From: Pohlia nutans
Lineage: Eukaryota; Streptophyta; Bryopsida; Bryales; Mniaceae
Reading direction: 5' to 3'
DNA length: 64,000 bases
Assembly: GCA_022496805.1 (NCBI GenBank)
Contig: CM040087.1
Span: 15,583,501 to 15,647,500, forward strand
The notes under the pieces were generated by a model, which had not been told where the DNA came from, did no database searches, and saw only the letters and a list, made by a program, of their open reading frames with translations. Made by a program: the position numbers and the translations under genes. Positions within the stretch are counted from its first letter, which is position 1. Each line of letters opens with the position of its first letter. This document shows positions 52,531 through 63,670 of this stretch, one piece after another.

Positions 52531-55027
52531 ATGGCGGTGGTCCGGCTGGCGTTGCTACTGGCTCTTCTTGCTGCTGTGTGTTCGGTGTCTGCTGCGAGTA
52601 CTCTTCCGAGTGATGGTAAAATTTTAACGCATTTGATCATTTTGGTTGTTGCAACGAACTGGGAATGAAAACCTTTTTTGAGCTTCGAAATCTGGCTGGG
52701 CTTGTGGTTACAGCAACTGCAAATATTTATGCATAGGATCTCTTCAAGTTGTTTGTGCTCATGAACTGATTTGTACTCTTCCAAGTGATGGTAAACCTTC
52801 GATCATTTTGGTTGTTGAAACAACTGGGAAATGAAAAACCTTTTTAAGCACCGAAATCTGGGCGGGCTTGTGGTTACAAATATATTTATGCATAGTATCT
52901 GTTCAAGTTGAACGAATTTCTAGGAGCTGAATCTTCAGGAGAATAGTTGAAATCTTTTCGGAATCCTTTTGTTGGGTGTTGTTTTTTCAAGTGGGAAACT
53001 AGATTTCCTGTGGAGTTTAAGGTCAGGATGCCTTTTTTCGTCATATCAGTTAAAATGGCCAAATTTCAAGAGATTGGTACCTTCCAGTCCTAGTTTTAGA
53101 CAATTTTGGTACTCTGGAAACACTCTAATGATCATCATTTGTGAAAGCTTTGACACTTCACAAATGCCCATAAATTTGTTTAGAGGTTGAAAATGGTTCT
53201 AGTCCACAAAGGGATGCATCTAAAAATGACATACTATTACCATATTCACATCCATCTGTAGACCTTTGAAATTTTTGTGTGACATTATTGTTCTGGGGGA
53301 TGTGTTGATAGCTTTACTAACCTCAAATACGTCCTTGCTGGCAGGGTTAAATCAAGATTTCATCAGTGGGAGCGTACGTCACAGATCTCTGCTACAAGGT
53401 GAGAATAAACACTGGAGAATATGATTTTATTATATTGAAAACTGACATAACTGTAGAGCTTGCAAGCATGCATTGGACATGATTATATCTCATAATCTTG
53501 TCCTTCTTCGGCGTCATGATATTCTTTTGAGAGAGCATGATTCAACCATAGAAGTTATGTTGAGTAACGTGACAGTACAACCTCGCTATGGAAGCCGACG
53601 TAACCTCAATGGAGCTCATGTGGCAAGCATGCATTGGACATAATTATGTCTCATAATCTTGTCCTTTGGCGTCATGAATATTCTTTTGAGACTTTTGATT
53701 GAACATGATTCAACCATTGAAGGTTATGTTGAGTAACGTGACAATACAATCTTGTTATCATGGAAATAACATTTCTTGTGACATGACATGTTATTTCTCA
53801 TGAAAAGGCTCTACTTTTTCACGCTACCAAGCATCAGAAACTTCTAAGGCATGTGAACATGGTGTCATGATGGTGCATTGAAATGCAATTTAGATAATTC
53901 GGTGCCAACCTCCATACCAACTTAGTATGGACAAAATGACACTAAACTGACCTTTATGGTGTCAAAATGGCACCAAAATAGTCTGGCCCAACTTTTCTGA
54001 TGAAGCTCTGACGTGATGTTTTTGATTCAAGACTGACGTATTTTTGTTCAGCTGCTACTGCTCCAGTTCCACCTCCAAGTCCACCTCCAGTTGTAGCTCC
54101 AACTCCACCTCCAGTTAAACCTCCAAGTCCACCTCCAGTTAGAGCTCCATCTCCACCCACACCAAGTACGCTTTCGATCACTTCCTTTTTATTCCCTCCA
54201 AGTCCTCTCCATTAATAAAAATATCAAAACAAAAAAACCCCCACAATCACTCCATGTTCTCATGTTTAGGAAGCCCTAACTTCAAAGTGGCAGGCATAAA
54301 TTAGTCACATAAATGGCTTGTCACATGTGTATTGCTTGAAACAACAATATTGTCATATTATGGAGGGTAGACTGTAACCCCTCAGGTTCTGAATGCACTT
54401 TGGAAGCTATCAACCAATTACAATAATTTTCAAAATGCATTTTAATCTCTAAAATGTGTAAAATACGGTTTCTCCTTTTAATTTGTATACACCCAAAACT
54501 TCTTTATATCACAACATACATAAGTTTAAAACTTGGCATTTGGAAAGTGCCCAATCACATGTCTCACCCTCCGAGGAAAAACTAAATTGGTTTAAAATAG
54601 AATTTGAGGTAGCTTTCCTAGATCACACAGAAATCAAGTTTTATTGTTTTAGTGCATTCGATAATATAAGGTTCAGAATTTCTATTTTAAGCCAGTTTAC
54701 TTTTTCCACGGAGGGTCAAATGTAGAAAATGTTCTCTGCAGAAACATAGGAGACTGTGATAATAATGAGTATTTCAATTCAGCTAGCATTTAGTACTTTG
54801 TGCTTCTTTTGAGTTGATTGCAAATACCGTGCATACAAATTTGTGCTTGGCAACTTTTTATTAATGACTTGTGGATCGGTGCAGTTAGGACATACCTTAT
54901 GTGGGTCGGTATTGGAGCAGCAATTTTAGTCGTTGCAGCGGTTGCCGTGTTCTGCCTTATCCGCAAGTGCGGACAAAGTAAAATTAGGGGAGCCCAGAGG
55001 TTGCCACCCTTGCCTCGTTACCACTAG
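52531..55027 (+). CDS. Small proline-rich single-pass membrane protein, four exons
   Basis: Exons 52531-52615, 53345-53398, 54052-54165 and 54885-55027 give 131 residues; all junctions are GT-AG and fall after the first base of a codon. Residues 1-22 form a signal peptide (MAVVRLALLLALLAAVCSVS). A short linker (DGLNQDFISGSVRHRSLLQ) follows, then a wall-protein-like proline segment with SPPPV, TPPPV and SPPTPS motifs (about residues 48-85), a transmembrane helix (MWVGIGAAILVVAAVAVFCL) and a short basic cytosolic tail ending LPPLPRYH. It could be a membrane-anchored wall-contact protein. No named family recognised. The consistent phases across four exons are the main support. Confidence 0.65.
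53460..53735. repeat. Direct duplication (~165 bp) in intron 2 of the proline-rich gene
   Basis: gcaagcatgcattggacat, tctcataatcttgtcc and tatgttgagtaacgtgaca appear at 53461-53570 and again at 53622-53735. A third, diverged copy follows the Tc1 element (57141-57240), which appears to have inserted into such a repeat. Confidence 0.7.
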
Positions 55028-55721
55028 AGGAGGCTGTAGATTAAAATACCACAACACAGAGAAAAGGAAATCAAAGGGAGTATAATGGCTGATTGCACAA
55101 AGCATAAATGGACATAGCCATGCATCCCCTCTCAAGTTATTGTTTTAATTTACAAGTCTCAAGTTTAGTTAGGTCAAGGAATGGTCAGTCTTTTCAGTGA
55201 AGCGCTGACCTGTCTTGTATTGCATCAAATGTCCATCAGGAAGAATTCTGTTTTAAACTGCCCGAGGGTATAAATCTTGAAAAAGACCACTGGTAGCTTT
55301 TTGTTTTTTAATTTTTTTTCCAATTGTATTTCTAACCATGGAGAATTTTGATGGTTCCTTATTGAGTGCAGAGGTTTTTAGAGTTGTGTGTATCAAAGTA
55401 GAATGTTGCGGTTTCGTTTTTCCGCATCATTGTCTTTTGGATTTTGGTGTGAACGCACTCATAATTTCAATGGAACCCATTTCTGTACAAGTGGCAATCA
55501 AGGGATTGGATACGCAGAGCATGTTTATACAGTACCTCACAAAACTGTTCCAATGCTGTAAATATCTTCTTTTGGTTGACTGTGGATGCTACATGGCAAT
55601 TGCAAATGCCCATGTGGCATTGCAATAAGCTTCTAATCTACGTTAGGAAGCCACATGTAAAAACCAATGACATGCATGACTATCTATACGTGACAATTGT
55701 AGGGTTCAAAGCCATCTGATT

Positions 55722-55748
55722 CACTGGAACAGTTTTGTGAGTGCACTC
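55722..55748. repeat. Internal end-motif of the Tc1 element, left
   Basis: CACTGGAACAGTTTTGTGAG plus TGCACTC: an inverted copy of the outer end motif, 190 bp in from the left end. Its counterpart at 56922-56946 matches its inverse with two differences. Confidence 0.85.
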
Positions 55749-55889
55749 TTCCAAAACTAAATGTTTACAAAAGCTTGTCAATCTTGATGGACCTTCAACT
55801 CTTTGTTGTAGAACTTTGTTCCAGTGTGTGTATAGACCATTTTCCTACAGTTTTTTGTACTTTGTTGTTCTTGCTTCCAAGTAGAAAAG

Positions 55890-56909
55890 ATGGTGTCTGC
55901 ATTATCTTCTCAAAAAAAGTCAGACGTTCTTTCTATGTTGCAAAGAGGGTGCACTATAAGAGAAGTGTCAAGGAGTTTGCATGTGGGTGTTGGAACTATG
56001 CAGAGGCTCCGACAAAAGTGTGTTTTCAATGTAGAATCATCACATGGAGGTAGACCAAGAAAGATGACTCCTGCAATGGAACGGTCTTGTGTATTGAATA
56101 TGACTAGAGGTAAGCTTAGTACTGCAGTAGAGGCTACAAAAAATGTGCAAGAGGCATTTGGGATGCAAGTGTGTGTTGAAACAGTGAGACGTGTTTTACG
56201 TAGAGGTGGTTTACAATCACAAGTGAAGCAGAAAAAACCACGTCTTTCAGTCAAGAATATCAAAGCACGTTTAGACTTTGCAAGAGCCCATCTAGATTGG
56301 ACTATAGATGATTGGAGTCGTGTCATTTTCTCTGATGAGTCTAAAATCAACTTATTCTGCTCTGATGGAATCTCTTGGTGTTGGAGTCGTGATCCACATG
56401 AGTTGTCAACACGCACTGTTACAGAGACAGTAAAGCATGGTGGTGGTGGAATCATGATTTGGGGTAGTATGACCATTTATGGGCCAGGACTAGTGTACAA
56501 AGTTGAAGGCCGCCTCAATCAACATGGATATCGTCAGATTTTAGAGCAGACAATAGATGGTACAATTAGAAAATATGGATTAGATGCTACACAAGTCATT
56601 TTTCAGCAAGATAATGCTTCCGTTCACACCACAAAAATGATGCAAGAATGGTTTTCAAGGCAAAGTTTTAGTCTTCTAACGTGGCCTGCCCAATCCCCTG
56701 ATTTAAATCCAATAGAACATCTATGGGCCATCCTCAAAAGGAGATTGAATCAATATGATTCACCTCCAAAAGGAATGATAGAATTATGGGAACGTGTAGT
56801 ACAAGTCTTCTCTTCTATTACTGCACATGATTGTAGAAGACTTATAGAAAGTATGCCCAAAAGGATTGAAGCTATAATAGCTTCAAAAGGAAGATGGACA
56901 AAGTATTAG
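55890..56909 (+). CDS. Tc1 transposase, DD34E
   Basis: 339 residues with no break. Two N-terminal helix-turn-helix segments (residues 5-50: LQRGCTIREVSRSLHVGVG; residues 60-110: GMQVCVETVRRVLRRGGL) are separated by GGRPRK, the GRPR-type hook of Tc1 proteins. The catalytic core has Asp149 in IFSDESKINL, Asp241 in FQQDNASVHT and Glu276 in SPDLNPIEHLWAIL. The spacing of 34 residues between the last two is diagnostic of Tc1 (DD34E), in contrast to the DD39D of typical plant mariner-like elements. HGGGGIMIWGSM is another conserved block. The start ATG is preceded by an AGAAAAG context. With both ends intact, the gene could be active. Confidence 0.95.
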   Translation: MVSALSSQKKSDVLSMLQRGCTIREVSRSLHVGVGTMQRLRQKCVFNVESSHGGRPRKMTPAMERSCVLNMTRGKLSTAVEATKNVQEAFGMQVCVETVRRVLRRGGLQSQVKQKKPRLSVKNIKARLDFARAHLDWTIDDWSRVIFSDESKINLFCSDGISWCWSRDPHELSTRTVTETVKHGGGGIMIWGSMTIYGPGLVYKVEGRLNQHGYRQILEQTIDGTIRKYGLDATQVIFQQDNASVHTTKMMQEWFSRQSFSLLTWPAQSPDLNPIEHLWAILKRRLNQYDSPPKGMIELWERVVQVFSSITAHDCRRLIESMPKRIEAIIASKGRWTKY

Positions 56910-56921
56910 CTAGTTTACTTA

Positions 56922-56946
56922 GAGCACTCACAAAACTGTACCAATG
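56922..56946. repeat. Internal end-motif of the Tc1 element, right
   Basis: GAGCACTCACAAAACTGT plus ACCAATG, in the same orientation as the left outer end, about 190 bp inside the right end. Confidence 0.85.
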
Positions 56947-57140
56947 TATATACTAGTTTTTAACTTTCATTTTTCCTTCAATGATATTTGATTTAGTTAG
57001 ATTTTTTTTACAAATGTGTACTAGATTGGATGTAATATATGCCTCAAACTACTACTTGAAAGTTTGGACATCCATTTATCTTACACATACTTTTGAATCT
57101 AGAAGTTCCAATCATTGGAACAGTTTTGTGAGGTACTGTA

Positions 57141-59041
57141 TCTCATGAACTTGTCCTTCTTTACTGTTATGTATGGTGTCCTTTTTAGACCCTTGATTGA
57201 GCATGATTGAATAGGGTGCAACCATTTGGTAACGTGAAGTGTTGTTACATTCAAGGCATTTTTTTTTTCAGTTTTCATGAGGTGTCAAAGTGGCGATAGA
57301 AAATGTTATAGTGGTGTTCCATACTTCAACATTCATCTACATATTGGATAGAAAATATCACAATAGAAGATATCACATGATATTCATAAATTGTTTTCAT
57401 CCACAATTTGGTAATTTCATCCAAGATATGTTTTTTACTTTGAAGTGTATGGCAAAAAATTATTGGTTTTTGGCCATTTTACAGCCAAAATCATTTTTTA
57501 GATGCAATATGGCATTATTTCGCCCAAAAAAATGCCTTGGTTATACCTTGGTTAGGGAAATAACATCCTTTGCCACTATCTTCTCATAATACACATGGAA
57601 ACCAACATGCTTTGTCCTAGGGTAGTTAAATTTGAAATTGTGCAATGTTTACACTACCAAAAAAAGGTGTAATTTTTTACACTTTTTTGACAAATCTTCT
57701 ACAAGATAGTATCATAAAAAATGTTACAATAATCCTTGTCTTTGAACACTTAAGTTTCAAAAAAGTATTGAACCTAATTAACAGCTAAACTAGTTAACTA
57801 ACCTAAAGTCTTTTTTGACGGCTAAACTAGTTGTGCATGAGTTTGAAGACCACCAAGCTCTTACACACCTAATAATGAGAGGCTACTATGATCTTATGCA
57901 TTTTATAACTATTTAAAGTGAACAAATAAAAGTATTAAAGCAAACACATGATATCTTGTTCAAACACAACTTCTCTTTTAGGATAACTCCAATATGTCAA
58001 AGAAAACTATAAAAAAAATGTCACAGAAAATGTTGAAAAGAGTGTCAAAAACAAATTGTCAAAATATAGTTTTTTAGACGCAGTCCTTGCTAGACAATTT
58101 CCCGCTGCGTTCAAGCAAGGCTATTCTTAATTTGAATTTAAAGCATTCTACATTTCATATAAAACTTTATAATTAGATACAAAACTTTCCTTTCATGAAT
58201 AAAAAAGACTGTATAGTTTAACTCACGTCGTTTTCTACTCTTTGCATGCTCACCCCCGAGCCAAAAGTGTTTCAGAGATTTTTCTCTTAACATATCGTCT
58301 TGAAAGTGCTACATAATTTCCAAAACTAAACTAAAACTAGAGAAATAAAGATACGCATAAATTCTTTATTGGCGAGCTGCAAAAAAGACTCCTTCACAAG
58401 AGTTTTAAAATGCATACTCTAGCTTCCTAGTAACTTGGTCAAAAAATAAAATATTAAAAGAGTGCCTAAAATTTTCAGAAATTATTGACTCAGTTTGCCT
58501 ACAAAATAAATAAATAAATAATTAATTATATAAAAATAAAATTTTAAAGTCAATGATTTCAATGTTATTATTCTATATATTTCTGCCCAATTTTATTACA
58601 CTATTTTTCATGTTGCATAATTTATTTTGCACTTTAATTAATTACTGGGCAAAAAGCTGCCCAAGCTGCTAGGAAGATACGCCAACAATGCACATTTGTT
58701 GTGGAATGAAGTAAAAGCAATAACTTACAGAAGAATGCACTTTTGTTGTGAGGTGAAGACGTGGTGCAAATACAACTCAGTAATGCAGAATTAGAACGTG
58801 TTGCTTCACAATACATTTATCATGAGATGAAGACATGTTGCAAGCAGTAGCACAAATTGTTAGAAAAAAAAGTGTTTGTACCTTTACATCGATTTAACAA
58901 TTTGTGCTAAGTTACATCTCGACTAATATTGTAACTTTTAATGCAATTTAAACTAACCATGCCAAATTTCATTTATAGAAAATAGAAATTTCATTTGCAA
59001 TGAATTAGTTCTCTACTTTTCATTGTTTTACGTAATAATAA
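57141..59041. other. Intergenic; half foldback element, no gene
   Basis: 57141-57240 is the remainder of the repeat hit by Tc1. At about 57806-57990 is a half copy of the foldback family (gacggctaaactagttgtgc to aggataactccaat) whose sequence ccaagctcttacacacctaa gives the empty site of the 12.6-kb transposon. The rest is AT-rich without signal. Confidence 0.6.
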
Positions 59042-59045
59042 TTAA

Positions 59046-59593
59046 CCCTTAAAATGCTTAAGATTCATAGTTCTAAAATGACAAATTTGATCAATCAAAT
59101 GAGAAAAATATAATTAAGATAGGACCATATTTTCTATCTTTGGAATCAGCGATGAAGATAGATAGATATGAACTCCGGTCCTCTTTCGAGGCCAACGTGA
59201 ATAAAGTGTCTGTTCGTCTTGACAATGAGCCAGTGCCCACCGGACAGAGGTCCATTGGTACAAGACTACTCACCTCTTTCGAGAATAGACACTTTAGTGA
59301 CCAGAGATAAATACTAGTAACACTAGTAAAATCCATTAGTTAAAACTAGCACGGGTATAAATTGGTGTTTGTTTTGCTGGTGGTCGCCAAGTCATGGTTC
59401 CAAGGTTGGTTGAAGAAGGGCGTTTATGTTACAATTGTACGGTCCGGGTTCGATTCCCGTAAATCAGCGATGAACATTGCATATGTTGATCAAAAGACAA
59501 ATAAATTTGAGTAAGAGGAAGTTTACGGGAACCTATTCAAAACCGCTATAAAAAACATGAGGCCCAATTTGGGCTTTTTTGGTCCTTTAAGGA
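59046..59593. mobile_element. TTAA-type MITE (subfamily 1) with a SINE inside
   Basis: TTAA at 59042-59045 and 59594-59597; ends CCCTTAAAATGC and GGTCCTTTAAGGA are worn. The interior (ggaccatattttctatc, aggaagtttac, gaggcccaatttgggctt) matches subfamily 1. Confidence 0.65.
59157..59461 (+). mobile_element. SINE-like retroposon with tRNA-like 3' module, 305 bp
   Basis: 13-bp target duplication AATCAGCGATGAA at 59144-59156 and 59462-59474. Starts GATAGATAGATATGAACTCC as in the other copies and contains gaggccaacgtgaataaagt and tgagccagtgccca (box A-like). The last ~85 bp (from gctggtggtcgccaagtcat to ggtccgggttcgattcccg) look like a tRNA with a T-arm GGTTCGATTCC. Confidence 0.7.
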
Positions 59594-59719
59594 TTAAAAG
59601 AATATTGGTGATGAATTATTTAAATTAAATTGCATGAACATGTAGAAATATCATCACTCACATCTATTCTTGCAAAGTTGATAGTCTAGTAGCCTAAAAA
59701 GTTGAAGAGTTTACACTGC

Positions 59720-59822
59720 AAATTATAGTGGCACCTACCCACATTTTATAAATTGTAAATAGATTTAAAAAAAAACTTATTGAACCTAATTTACAAAATG
59801 TGGGTAGGTGCCACTATAATTT
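59720..59822. repeat. Hairpin with 34-bp arms
   Basis: aattatagtggcacctaccc plus acattttataaa at the left and its near-perfect inverse at the right, with an A-rich loop. A small MITE or foldback remnant. Confidence 0.8.
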
Positions 59823-60899
59823 ACAAAATGTGGACCATGCTAATGAACATTATGTTGCAATCAATTAATATTCAAAATTCAATCCGGTTTCAACATGTAC
59901 ATGTACAAAATACCCCAAATAAGTTTCATCAATCTTCTCAAACGGTGGCATTTTCTCAAAAATTGTGCAATTTCGTTGATTATTTTTTCATACAAAAGCT
60001 ATGTAAGTCTTCTTTCATTTCAATAGTGACGATCGTCAAAATTACCCCCCGTCAATGAGGATTGAGCTTGTTACAAGAACTAGTCAAGAAAACAAGAACT
60101 AAGCTCAAACACCCTCCAGTTCTTTAGGGGTTAACCTCTAAATGACAAAGGAGGAAAGCACAAAACTTAGATGTGTTATATTTAAATGTTACTTCTGCAA
60201 TTTTGATGAAGTTTGGTCCAGAAGAGAAAATGAGAAGCATGATGTTTAGTAATTTTTTGTACCGTCAAATTTCCAAAAGCAGTCTTAGATACTCATTTAA
60301 TGAATTTAGAAGCATGTACAATTGAATATTCACCAAAATCACAACTTTTATTTATGGGATTTAAATTTTGGTATAATTGGTTAAAACTAGATATCATATT
60401 CTAAAATTGAAATGGGAATTTAGAAAGGAAAGCTTTTCAAATGAGAGAACATCACCACTATCCCAAAATAGTTAGTTTTATAACACTAGGACTATATTGA
60501 GGTCTTTGTCTTTGAAAACTTCCTTAGCGAACCTCAATATCGCAAATGAAAATGCATCAAACAACAATAAAACACAATCTTTGTCTATGGTTAGAAAAAT
60601 GGTTATAGAGCATATTTTGGTTAGAAGGATGCTTATGATTTTTGAAATCCTACCTTGGTTGGAAAGAAAGTTGAATATCATATTCTAGTTGGAAGGGATG
60701 GTAATAACTCTTAGACGTCTACCCTAGTTGAAAACAAAGGTCCTAGGACTATCGGTTGGAAGAGATATGGGTTACCTTAGGAGTTGCATCTTTGTTGAAG
60801 AGGGCACTTTAGACTCTTGAACATGTGCTAAGATGATGAATTTTTTTTTAAAATATTATAGTTTGACAATAAAGAATTTGAAAATTGAAACTTTGATCC
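59823..60899. other. Intergenic with TTAA-type MITE pieces
   Basis: At 60121-60135 tctttagggg-TTAA-cctctaaatgac shows two element ends sharing one TTAA, like 35149. The right-hand one (from 60135, with aatcacaacttttatttatg inside) resembles subfamily 2. Their other ends are unclear. No gene. Confidence 0.45.
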
Positions 60900-60903
60900 T
60901 TAA

Positions 60904-61800
60904 CTCCTAAAGTACTAAGAGGACGCATTGTGTCCAAAAATAATTTCATTACTTTACTAACTTAATTGGATTCCATGATTTAACTCAATATTAACTAAAG
61001 AATTGTAAATTTTTGTTATGAAAACACAAAAATCCTTCAAGATGTGCAATTACGTTGATCAATCTGTATGAATGAAACTAAAACATCAATTCAAGTAAAT
61101 TTGGGACAAGGTAGTCAAGGAGGTTGACGACTCAAAGGGCGTTTGTGCACTAGGGTGTCAGGTTTGTCAAAAAAGTAAGTGTATAGATTGTAAAACGTTT
61201 ACCATTATTTAATCATGGACACTATAAAATTACAACAATGTTTGAATATACTTTGAATATAATCTTTTTAGAATCTTTGGAATCTTGTCTATATATCTGA
61301 TTATTTTGGATTATTCCAAAAATATCTTTGAAATATTTACACATTTTATGCAATGTTACAAGCAATAACAATCACAAACATCGGCTTAGAAAGTCACCAA
61401 CAAGTCACTTCATCCAAACAATAATCTTTCCAAATCAATCATTGTTGATATATTTAGTTCTAGAACATCATTTTTTGTGAGCACCAAGATACAACACATC
61501 TCTGTATGCTCCTAAAATTTCAAACACTAATCATTGTTTTAGAATTTATGAGAATATTTGTTGTGAATGACTTGTTTTTGATCAAAAAAATTTAGAAAAC
61601 AACTTAGGAATCAAACCTTATAATCACGTAATATATACAATATGTTGTCTTGAAAATTGATATATTGTCTTGGGACAAAGTCTTCTTCGAGCTTCAATGG
61701 TAAAGTTTTCTACATGAACACTCTTTGAGAGATACAACAACATTGTTAAAAGCATCATGAGAAGTAATAAAATGTTAGAGATCAACATCGTCCTTTAGAA
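60904..61800. mobile_element. TTAA-type MITE (subfamily 3), inverted relative of 42166-43083
   Basis: Left end after TTAA 60900-60903 reads CTCCTAAAGTACTAAGAGG; the right end (catcgtcctttag) is worn. Long stretches match the inverse of 42166-43083 in the same order. Confidence 0.65.
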
Positions 61801-62546
61801 CAAACTAAGCTCCATTGACTTAGTTTTGTGAGAATCCACGTAAGAATCAAGAAAAAAACTTAAGTTGTAGGCATTCATTATTGAGAAGTTTGGCACCAAA
61901 AGAAAGATGATGAGATTGCGGATTCACATTTCCAAAGTAGAGTAGTAGATTTTGCAAGAGAACTCTATGGTGACGATTTAAATGAATGTTTGGAGTGCGA
62001 GAGAGGCATAATGGGGAAAAACGTGTATTAAAAATTTGTGCGTTGACACCACTTTTTGCACACTCATGTAACCTTTTATTTCTTTTTGGCTCCCATTCTT
62101 GATTGCTTGTTTTTATTTTTTTAAATAGCTTGTTGACACCAAAATTGTTCCTCCAACCTAGGGTCTCATTTGTTGATTATTGATACAACAAGAGGTTGCT
62201 CTATTACATGGTCAGACTCGTTAGTGACTACCCGTGGGTCAAATGTTTTTTAGATTATTTTGAGCTACCACTCAAGGCACCTTAACATCATATAACGGTT
62301 AATTTTGTCGGGTGATGAAGACTCATAAAGATGATTTGTGATTAGAAAGGACGGTGAACTTTTATACATATGTTAAGGATGGAAGGAACGGTGAAGACCG
62401 TTAGATATGTGTTTACAATCAAAAAGACTTGTGAACGCATCTTGAAATTAGAAGAGACTCTAAGACAAATATTGTTGTTGGAAACAACGGTGAAGACTTT
62501 TGGAACTACATCTTAATTAGAATGGACGATGAAGATTTATGAACAT
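61801..62546. other. Intergenic, nothing recognised
   Basis: No gene, RNA or clear repeat; several ggaacggtgaagac-type short direct repeats between 62340 and 62530. Confidence 0.35.
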
Positions 62547-62587
62547 AACACGCAATTCACTATTTATGCACTTGGCCAAGTGCGCCC
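62547..62587. mobile_element. Second terminus of the 12.6-kb transposon family
   Basis: Starts AACACGCAATTCACTATTTA and continues with atgcacttggccaagtgcgc, matching the left end of the 12.6-kb element with two changes in the 32-bp repeat and keeping the 16-bp palindrome. Similarity fades by about 62590. No matching opposite end occurs before 64000, so this is either a solo end or the start of a longer element running out of the window. Confidence 0.8.
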
Positions 62588-62954
62588 ACTTCAAATTCAT
62601 ATTTTGCTTTTTAAAAATTGGCTAATACGTTCTTTAAAAATCAATAGTTTTTGTCTTTCTACATTCACTTACATTGTAAATAAACAATTCTTTTATGTAT
62701 TTTTAAATTTTGTACTTGTCTTTTCTTTTACCTTTTTTTCATGTCTTCTTCTTATCTTTCTTCTTAACTTTTTATTTTTTGCTTTATTTGGTTGTTGAGT
62801 GTGTGGCCATACATTTTAACTCCTTCTTCCTCTCCTTCTCTTCCCCTCATATACAAAAAAAGAAACAAAAAAAAATCTAGAATTCGTATAGCTCCAGCTG
62901 CTAAAGCGTTAATGGCGACTGCCAATAAATTAATTAATAAATAAATTAATATTA

Positions 62955-63153
62955 TGGGTCGTTGGATGCACGACCGCGCACCCAAACCTTCTCTCCTTCC
63001 CCTCTCTCCTCTCCCTCTTCATCTTCCTCCCCTCTCCTCATATATATAGGGAAGAGGAGAGGGAGAGGGAGGAGACTCTCTCCTCTCTCTTATGATATAT
63101 GAGGAGAAGGGAGGAAAAGGGACTTAGGGTGCGCGATTGCACATCCAATGACC
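62955..63153. repeat. Hairpin element, about 200 bp
   Basis: Outer arms gggtcgttggatgcacgacc..gcgcaccc and the inverse type gggtgcgcgattgcacatcc; inner arms are purine/pyrimidine-rich (ctctcctctccctc against gagggagaggag) around a tatata centre. It looks like a small foldback element. Confidence 0.7.
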
Positions 63154-63670
63154 AAAAATAGAAAATAATAAAATTGATGTGAAGAACTATAATTCTATAA
63201 ATAAAAATATGTGCTCTATTGTCAATCCATTAGACTACTGTTAATTGTCTTTATGCTTTGATATATAATATTTCCATAGTACATATTACTTTAATTTGTT
63301 TTTTAAACTTATTTCTCCATCTAATTTTACTTTAAATGGGGCTTTATTTTATCTCTATGGCCATTTACTTAGATTTAGCCTTTTACTTTTTTTCTATACA
63401 ATATTTTACTATTTTACTATTTTATTATTTTACTTTCTTTTCTTTTTTCTTTTACTTTATTATTTTACTTTCTTCTCTTTTTTCTTTTACTTTTTGTTAA
63501 TCCAAAAACAATATAAATACCTCACATATATTCCACAGTGTATGCTGTAATTTTATTTGATAATTTCATTATTATTATTATTATATTTTTAGTATATTAT
63601 TAAATTATCACGCTTGAACACAATTGCATAATTTTTCATCAAGTATTTTTTAAAATCCGAGTAAAAAAAT
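63154..63670. other. AT-rich upstream region of the C2-domain gene
   Basis: Includes a TTTTACTTT-rich tract at 63380-63500. No gene recognised. Confidence 0.4.

Larger units (their letters stand above)
55530..57138 (+). mobile_element. Complete Tc1-type transposon, 1609 bp
   Basis: Ends CAGTACCTCACAAAACTGTT... are perfect 26-bp inverted repeats (55530-55555 and 57113-57138), flanked by TA at 55528-55529 and 57139-57140. Additional inverted copies of the end motif sit about 220 bp inside each end (55722-55748 and 56922-56946). The transposase gene between them is intact. The element lies about 500 bp after the proline-rich gene. Confidence 0.95.
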
